Assembly (NCBI RefSeq): GCF_023006325.1
Contig: NZ_JAINDF010000007.1
Coordinates: forward strand, 121,456 to 185,455
Direction: 5' to 3'
DNA from: Kordiimonas marina
GTDB taxonomy: Bacteria; Pseudomonadota; Alphaproteobacteria; Sphingomonadales; Kordiimonadaceae
DNA: 64,000 bases
This document shows, one piece after another, positions 59,251-64,000 of this stretch. The notes beneath the pieces are model-generated. The model was not told where the DNA came from. It saw only the letters and a program-made list of their open reading frames with translations, and made no database searches. The position numbers and the translations under genes are program-made. Position 1 is the stretch's first letter; each line of letters opens with the position of its first letter.

Positions 59251-60525
59251 GTGAGCGATACGGACGCAAAGCCCGAAGACCAGAACGACGACATCGACGC
59301 CGAGATCATCGAAGCCGAGGTCGTGGAAGAGCCGACGCCGGCCCCGGATGAGCCCATCCGCCCTGCCGTGACGGCTGCGCCGCCTGCGAAAAAATCATTC
59401 ATGGCCCGTGCGGGCTGGATCCTCGCGTTCGGCCTCGCCGCCTTCATCGGCGGTGTTGCCACCGCACCCCAGTTCGATGCCGGGCTGATCAAGCTTGGCC
59501 TCAAGGATGCGCCGCCCACCCCGGCGGCCGCGGGCCAGCAGACAAATACAAAGCTTGAAGCGGTTGAGACCAGCCTTGGCGAGATAAAGGCATCTTTGGC
59601 GCGCCAGCAGGAAATGCTGGCCCAGCATGAGGCCGCCCTCCGGGCCGCCGATGATGCCCGCACCAAGCTGAAAGACGACCTGACCACGCTGGCAAGCAAC
59701 GCCCAAACCGCGACCGAAAACCCCGCCCCCGCCGCAGACGCGCAGGAAATTGCCGCGCTGCAGGACAAGGTTACGCAGCTTAATGACGATGTCGCGCGGC
59801 TGACGAGCCTCGCGGGTAGCACGGACCCGGCGGTCAAGGACCTGTCCGGCGCCCTGGCGATTGCCCGTGCCGAATCCGCCCAGCTCAAAAGCCGCTTGGC
59901 CACGCTTGAGAAGGCGATGCAGTCGGTCCAGAGCGGCGCCGTGGACGCCAGCCCGCGTGGCCGATTAATCCTCGCGCTCGGGCGCCTGAAAGACCGGGCG
60001 CTCAGCGGCCTGCCGTTCGGCCAGGACCTCGCCGCCCTTCGCCCCGACTTCGCCACGCTTTCAGCGCTTGACCAGCAGCGCATCGGTGCGGACCTCGGCC
60101 TTCTGGAAGACAATGGCGGCGGTATCCCGTCCTTCGACAGGCTGCTCGCAGACTATGACAGCGCCGCCACCGCGGCCGTGAAAGCGTCGGATAAAGCCAG
60201 CGGCAATTTCCTGACCGGGCTTTTCACCATGCGCCGCACGGACGCAGGCGCCACCGGGCTTGATGCTACGCTCGCCAAAGCCGAACGGGCCTTGCGCGCC
60301 CGGGATGTGGCGGGGGCCGTGAAGCTCCTCAGCGCCGTTAAAGGCCCGGCCGCCGACGCGCTCACCACCTGGCTGAATGGTGCCAAGGCCTATGTTGCCG
60401 TCGAGGCCGCCTTCGGCCGCCTGACCGCCACGGTCGCGCGCGATGATGCTCCGGCCCCGGCCCTTAAAACACCGGCGCCCAAAGCACCGGCCCAGACGGA
60501 AAATAATGAGGGAGCATCCTCGTGA
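59251..60525 (+). CDS. Alphaproteobacterial mitofilin-like Mic60
   Basis: This 424-residue inner-membrane protein has an acidic cytoplasmic N-terminus, one membrane span (about 52-70), a coiled coil (about 95-220) and a C-terminal mitofilin signature (about 225-400, RGRLILALGRLKDRALSGLPFGQDLAALRP). Alphaproteobacterial homologues of mitochondrial Mic60 shape intracytoplasmic membranes, and their gene normally lies beside hemY as here. The GTG at 59251 follows a weak purine-rich site (AAGGCCGGGGGA). Overlaps hemY by 4 bases. Confidence 0.9.
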   Translation: MSDTDAKPEDQNDDIDAEIIEAEVVEEPTPAPDEPIRPAVTAAPPAKKSFMARAGWILAFGLAAFIGGVATAPQFDAGLIKLGLKDAPPTPAAAGQQTNTKLEAVETSLGEIKASLARQQEMLAQHEAALRAADDARTKLKDDLTTLASNAQTATENPAPAADAQEIAALQDKVTQLNDDVARLTSLAGSTDPAVKDLSGALAIARAESAQLKSRLATLEKAMQSVQSGAVDASPRGRLILALGRLKDRALSGLPFGQDLAALRPDFATLSALDQQRIGADLGLLEDNGGGIPSFDRLLADYDSAATAAVKASDKASGNFLTGLFTMRRTDAGATGLDATLAKAERALRARDVAGAVKLLSAVKGPAADALTTWLNGAKAYVAVEAAFGRLTATVARDDAPAPALKTPAPKAPAQTENNEGASS

Positions 60526-61874
60526 TCCGCCTCGTCCTGCTGTTCGCCGCCATCCTGGCCGCCGCGGCCGGCGCCGCCTGGCTTGCCGACCACCCCGGCA
60601 ATGTCACCATCGATTTTGAGGCCTACCGCATCGACACCAGTTTCGCCGCGCTCACGCTTTTCGCCGCCGGTGTCGCAGCACTATCCGGCCTTTTCGTCTG
60701 GCTGGCGGGCTGGATCAGGCGGGACATGCCGGTCTTCGGTACCAATCAGGTGATCAAACGCCAGAGCCGGGGCTTCAAAATCCTCAACCAGTCACTGGTG
60801 GCCCTGTCCGCAGGGGACCATAAGCTGGCCCAAAGGCTTGTCGGCCAGGCCGAAGTGCTGTTACCGCCCCAGCCGATGATCCACCTGATCGCCGCCGAAG
60901 CCGCGACCCGTTCGGGCAACCACGCCGAAGCCGCCAAGCGCTATAAGGCTTTGGAGGCCACCGAGGACGGACGGCTGATCGGCCTGCGCGGCCTCGTCCA
61001 TGAAGCCCGGCGCACGGGCCGCGAAAATGAGGCGCTGCAGCTCACGCGCACCGCTTTCAAGGAAAACCGCAAAAGCCCGTGGGTGCTGAAGACGCTGTTC
61101 TCGCTCGAAGTCTCGGCAGGCAACTGGCAGGCCGCGGCGGAAGCGCTTGGCAAGGTCGCCAAGGAAGGCCTCATAGACGCCGAAACCGTCAGCCGCCACA
61201 AAGGTGCGCTCGCCTACGCCGAAGCGGCGGAAGCCAACCTCAAGGGCGACCACGCCGCCGCGCGCAAGGGCTATAAGAAAGCACTGTCGGCGCGGGCCGG
61301 GTTCACCCCCGCCGTTATCGCGCTCGCCAAGCTTGAACAGGCGGATGGCAGCGCCCGCAAGGCCGAGAAGATCATCCTGAATGCGTGGGAAGACGCCCCG
61401 CACCCCGGCCTCGCACGGGTTTATAAATCGCTCGATGCCGCGGAATCGATGGAGGACTGGCTGAAGCGCGCCCGCACGCTGGCGGCCAAGCGCCCCGCCC
61501 ACCCGGAATCGATGCTGCTGCTCGCCGACGCCATGATGGACGCGCACGCCTATGACGATGCCGCGCCGATCCTTGAGCGGCTGACCCGCGAAAGCCCGTC
61601 GCGTGAGGCCTGGCAGTTCCGCCTCGCCCTCGCCCACGTGAAGGGCGAAAACCCGGACCCGGTGGAAGCCGCCCTCGCCCACGCGCCGGACGGCGCCGTG
61701 TGGCGCTGCACCGATTGCGGCCACACACCCGCCGGCTGGGCGCCGCTCTGCCCTTCCTGCCACGGCTTCGACACCATCGAATGGGGCGGCAAGGCGGACA
61801 TCACCGGCCCCGAAAGCCGGTTCGACCCATCGGGCACCATCGCGCTCCTGTCCGACTCTACCCCAAAGGCATGA
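60522..61874 (+). CDS. HemY-family TPR membrane protein with C-terminal zinc ribbon
   Basis: This 450-residue protein has two N-terminal membrane spans (about 3-20 and 38-62), a TPR region (about 85-380) and a C-terminal four-Cys zinc ribbon (WRCTDCGHTPAGWAPLCPSCHG). This HemY is not the protoporphyrinogen oxidase of Gram-positives; its role in heme synthesis is unclear. The layout of membrane anchor, TPR and zinc ribbon resembles LapB. The ATGA overlap couples it to mic60. Confidence 0.9.
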   Translation: MIRLVLLFAAILAAAAGAAWLADHPGNVTIDFEAYRIDTSFAALTLFAAGVAALSGLFVWLAGWIRRDMPVFGTNQVIKRQSRGFKILNQSLVALSAGDHKLAQRLVGQAEVLLPPQPMIHLIAAEAATRSGNHAEAAKRYKALEATEDGRLIGLRGLVHEARRTGRENEALQLTRTAFKENRKSPWVLKTLFSLEVSAGNWQAAAEALGKVAKEGLIDAETVSRHKGALAYAEAAEANLKGDHAAARKGYKKALSARAGFTPAVIALAKLEQADGSARKAEKIILNAWEDAPHPGLARVYKSLDAAESMEDWLKRARTLAAKRPAHPESMLLLADAMMDAHAYDDAAPILERLTRESPSREAWQFRLALAHVKGENPDPVEAALAHAPDGAVWRCTDCGHTPAGWAPLCPSCHGFDTIEWGGKADITGPESRFDPSGTIALLSDSTPKA

Positions 61875-61880
61875 TGCCTG

Positions 61881-62156
61881 ATGGACGTTTTCCTAGAAAT
61901 CATCGTCAAGACTGTCAGTACAATCCTACATTGGATCCTGCCGGATAAGCTTGCGAACTGGGCTGAGGTCTGCCTGTGGGGGCTAGGGATGATCCTGTGC
62001 CTCGTCTTCGAGGCTTGGTGGCTTTATCACGCCTTGACAGCCGCCACTCCGATACCAGTTGGCCAAATCATCGTGATTGGGGGCGCCATTCTCGCGTTCG
62101 GTGGAGCCTTCGCGGCAGCCCTTTTTGTGCGACATCGTCTGTTGCAGGACAACTGA
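61881..62156 (+). CDS. Small two-span membrane protein of unknown function
   Basis: This 91-residue protein begins at the ATG at 61881, six bases after the hemY stop. Two or three hydrophobic segments (about 28-48 and 56-80) and a basic C-terminus (FVRHRLLQDN) are visible. No family was recognised. Its base composition is less GC-rich than that of hemY. Confidence 0.65.
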   Translation: MDVFLEIIVKTVSTILHWILPDKLANWAEVCLWGLGMILCLVFEAWWLYHALTAATPIPVGQIIVIGGAILAFGGAFAAALFVRHRLLQDN

Positions 62157-62271
62157 CTTACAGGCGGTATACTATAGGTCAAAAATAGGGCTTGCCAAAT
62201 GAGGAGGCAGCCCATATTTTGCGCCCTGCCTTCGGGCCCGAGTGCAGACTCAGCAGAGTCATATCTCAGGC

Positions 62272-62347
62272 GCCGCATTAGCTCAGTTGGTAGAGCACCT
62301 CATTCGTAATGAGGGGGTCGTTGGTTCGAGTCCGACATGCGGCACCA
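62272..62347 (+). tRNA. tRNA-Thr (anticodon CGT)
   Basis: This complete 76-base tRNA has a 7-bp acceptor stem GCCGCAT / ATGCGGC, a D-arm AGCTCAGTTGGTAGAGC, an anticodon stem CCTCA / TGAGG with loop TTCGTAA (anticodon CGT, codon ACG), a T-arm GGTTCGAGTCC and an encoded CCA end. No terminator was seen after it. Confidence 0.97.
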
Positions 62348-62404
62348 CCCTTCCCCTGAAAACCTGACCTAAACAGACCATGCCTGTTGGCGTGGTGTCT
62401 TCGT

Positions 62405-63874
62405 TCAGCTGCGCCAGAAGTGCGGGTCGAACAGCATGATGAGGGTGAAGACCTCAAGGCGGCCGAGCAGCATGGCGAAGCTGAGGAGCCATTTGGCGCC
62501 GTCCGGCAGGCTGGCGAAGTTGCCCGAGGGGCCGATGATATGGCCGAGGCCCGGACCGACGTTGCAGATGGCCGTCGCCGTGGCGCTGAGCGCGGTCACG
62601 AAGTCCACCCCCAGCATGGCGATCCAGAGCGTGATGATCGCGGTCGAGGCGAAGAAAACCGCGAGGAAGGCCAGCACCGAAAGCGGCAGGTCATCCGGCA
62701 TCCGCGTGCCGTGGTAGCGCAGGATCACCACCCGGTTCGGGCTGTTGAGGCGGAGCATCTGCTCACGCATGGTGATCCACAGCACCTGGAAGCGGTAAAC
62801 CTTGATCGCCCCCGCGGTCGAGCCCGCGCAGCCGCCCATGAAGGTGAGCAGGAAGAAGCCGACCACGGCGCCCGTGCCCCAGGTGGTGTAGTCCGTGGTC
62901 ACGAAGCCGGTCGTCGTCGCGATGGAGACGATGTTGAAGGCGGTCGCGGTCAACGCCTGAAAGATGGGCATATGCTGGTCGAGGCTGAGCATGACAGCCG
63001 CGATCACGATCACCCAACCGAGGAATTTGACATAGGCGCGGATCTGCGGGTCTTCAATCAGCGCGGTCGGGCGACCCTTGGCGAACTTGACGAAGGCGAG
63101 GAACGGCATCCCGCCCGCGAGCATGAAAATGGTGCCAACCCACTGGGTCGCCATGCCGAAGCGCGCGAACGAATCGTCATGAGTGCCGTAACCGCCGGTC
63201 GCCAGTGTCGCCATGGCATAGTTGATGGCATCGAAGCCGGACATGCCGGTGACCGCATAGCCGAGCGCGCACAGGGCGGTGAGCGCGACATAAACCCCGA
63301 TGATCCACTGCATCATTTCGGTCGATTTGGGCACGATCTTCTCGGACCGGTCCGAGCTTTCGGTGCGGAACAGCTGCATCCCGCCAATGCGCAGGAACGG
63401 CAGCATGATGATCGCCATCACGATGATGCCGACGCCGCCGATCCAGTGCAGCAGCGAGCGCCACAGCAGAAGCCCCGGCAGCAAGTGGTCGAGCCCCGAC
63501 ATGACGGTGGAGCCGGTCGTCGTCATGCCCGAAACGGTTTCGAACACTGCGTCTGTGTAGGACAGGCCGATATGCTCAGAGAGGCCAAGCCCCATCAGCG
63601 GCAGCGCGGCGAAGGCCGGCAGCACGATCCAGCTGAGGGCGGTAAGCAGGAAGGCCTGTTTGAGGTCCAGGTTGAATTCGTTGTCGTCCTTGGTGGACAG
63701 GAAGGCCATCAGGCCGAAGAAGCCGGTCACGGCGGCGGAGAAGAGGAACTCAAGCGGCGTATTGCCCGCCATCTGCACCTCGACGATCGCGGGGATCATC
63801 ATGGTGATCGCCAGCGCGACCAGAAGGAGGCCGAGCACATGGATGATGGGACTGAGCTTGATGGGGAAATGCAT
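62405..63874 (-). CDS. trkH: TrkH-family potassium uptake protein
   Basis: This 489-residue inner-membrane protein has about ten spans and four pore loops. Filter-like sequences include TVSGMTTTGSTVMS, YAMATLATGGYGTHD, ATTTGFVTTDYT and ICNVGPGLGHIIG. It forms the K+ channel-like part of a Trk system with TrkA. The ATG at 63874 matches the family start (MHFPIKLSPI); the frame extends to 63913. TrkA is not in the window. Confidence 0.93.
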   Translation of the reverse strand: MHFPIKLSPIIHVLGLLLVALAITMMIPAIVEVQMAGNTPLEFLFSAAVTGFFGLMAFLSTKDDNEFNLDLKQAFLLTALSWIVLPAFAALPLMGLGLSEHIGLSYTDAVFETVSGMTTTGSTVMSGLDHLLPGLLLWRSLLHWIGGVGIIVMAIIMLPFLRIGGMQLFRTESSDRSEKIVPKSTEMMQWIIGVYVALTALCALGYAVTGMSGFDAINYAMATLATGGYGTHDDSFARFGMATQWVGTIFMLAGGMPFLAFVKFAKGRPTALIEDPQIRAYVKFLGWVIVIAAVMLSLDQHMPIFQALTATAFNIVSIATTTGFVTTDYTTWGTGAVVGFFLLTFMGGCAGSTAGAIKVYRFQVLWITMREQMLRLNSPNRVVILRYHGTRMPDDLPLSVLAFLAVFFASTAIITLWIAMLGVDFVTALSATATAICNVGPGLGHIIGPSGNFASLPDGAKWLLSFAMLLGRLEVFTLIMLFDPHFWRS

Positions 63875-64000
63875 TATGAATACGGGACAACCGGTCGAGG
63901 CACACAGGCCCACCTCAAAACATCAAACCGGTTTCTCAGCCCTTCCTCTCGATTTCCGGGAGGCACCACCTAATGCCAACAGACGGCATTTGTCAAACAT

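Noticed and set aside
62387..63973. 528-codon open frame on the plus strand
   Set aside because: It is antisense to trkH and strongly biased to charged residues without any recognisable domain.

Overview
The window is about 64 kb of GC-rich chromosomal DNA from an Alphaproteobacterium. The evidence is an hemC-hemD-alphaproteobacterial Mic60-hemY block, four short PAS_5-type proteins, a perfect TTAA-N7-TTAAC (CtrA-type) site, and small palindromic intergenic repeats of the kind common in this class. Genus cannot be fixed from sequence alone. No CRISPR array, IS element, prophage or rRNA was seen. One tRNA (Thr, CGT) is present.

Layout. 0-5 kb: a minus-strand cell-surface signalling unit (FecI-type sigma, FecR-type anti-sigma, TonB receptor with STN domain). 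5-5.6 kb: an AT-rich gene-free stretch with a possible structured RNA ending in a terminator. 5.6-10.7 kb: mobA, a periplasmic solute-binding protein, a cold-shock protein, an exported M49-like metallopeptidase and two PAS_5 proteins. 11-16.7 kb: minus-strand peptide-use genes (M24 peptidase, amidohydrolase/dipeptidase, exported RidA-like protein, small membrane protein, OPT transporter). 16.8-27.5 kb: MATE exporter, MipA/OmpV porin-like protein, an iodotyrosine-deiodinase-like nitroreductase, a degenerate serine hydrolase, a DNA glycosylase, a TIGR01244-type phosphatase-like protein, oligopeptidase B and aminopeptidase P. 27.6-29.4 kb: an RTX repeat protein lying between two near-identical terminators.

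30-53 kb holds a nearly complete purine-degradation set in four transcription units: guaD; aceB-puuD-allA with a divergent LysR gene; uraH-xdhA-xdhB-xdhC; and, divergent from that, a GntR regulator followed by puuE-uraD-alc. Together they encode guanine to xanthine to urate, then 5-hydroxyisourate, OHCU, allantoin, allantoate, ureidoglycolate and glyoxylate. Malate synthase, in the same operon as the urate oxidase, would feed glyoxylate and acetyl-CoA into malate. mobA at 5.6 kb makes a molybdenum cofactor form, but XDH enzymes usually need a cofactor form made by MocA, so a direct link is not shown. No purine permease or urease is visible here. Envelope genes (lptF, lptG, a flippase-like membrane protein and a GT4 glycosyltransferase) and trhO and an OsmC protein are interspersed.

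53-64 kb: an exported beta-helix protein, small Rieske, EVE and YciI proteins, gpsA, tsaD, the heme/Mic60 block, tRNA-Thr and a TrkH potassium transporter.

GC-rich codon bias creates many long antisense open frames, which were rejected. Starts were moved inward where a Shine-Dalgarno sequence, family length or a neighbouring gene argued for it.
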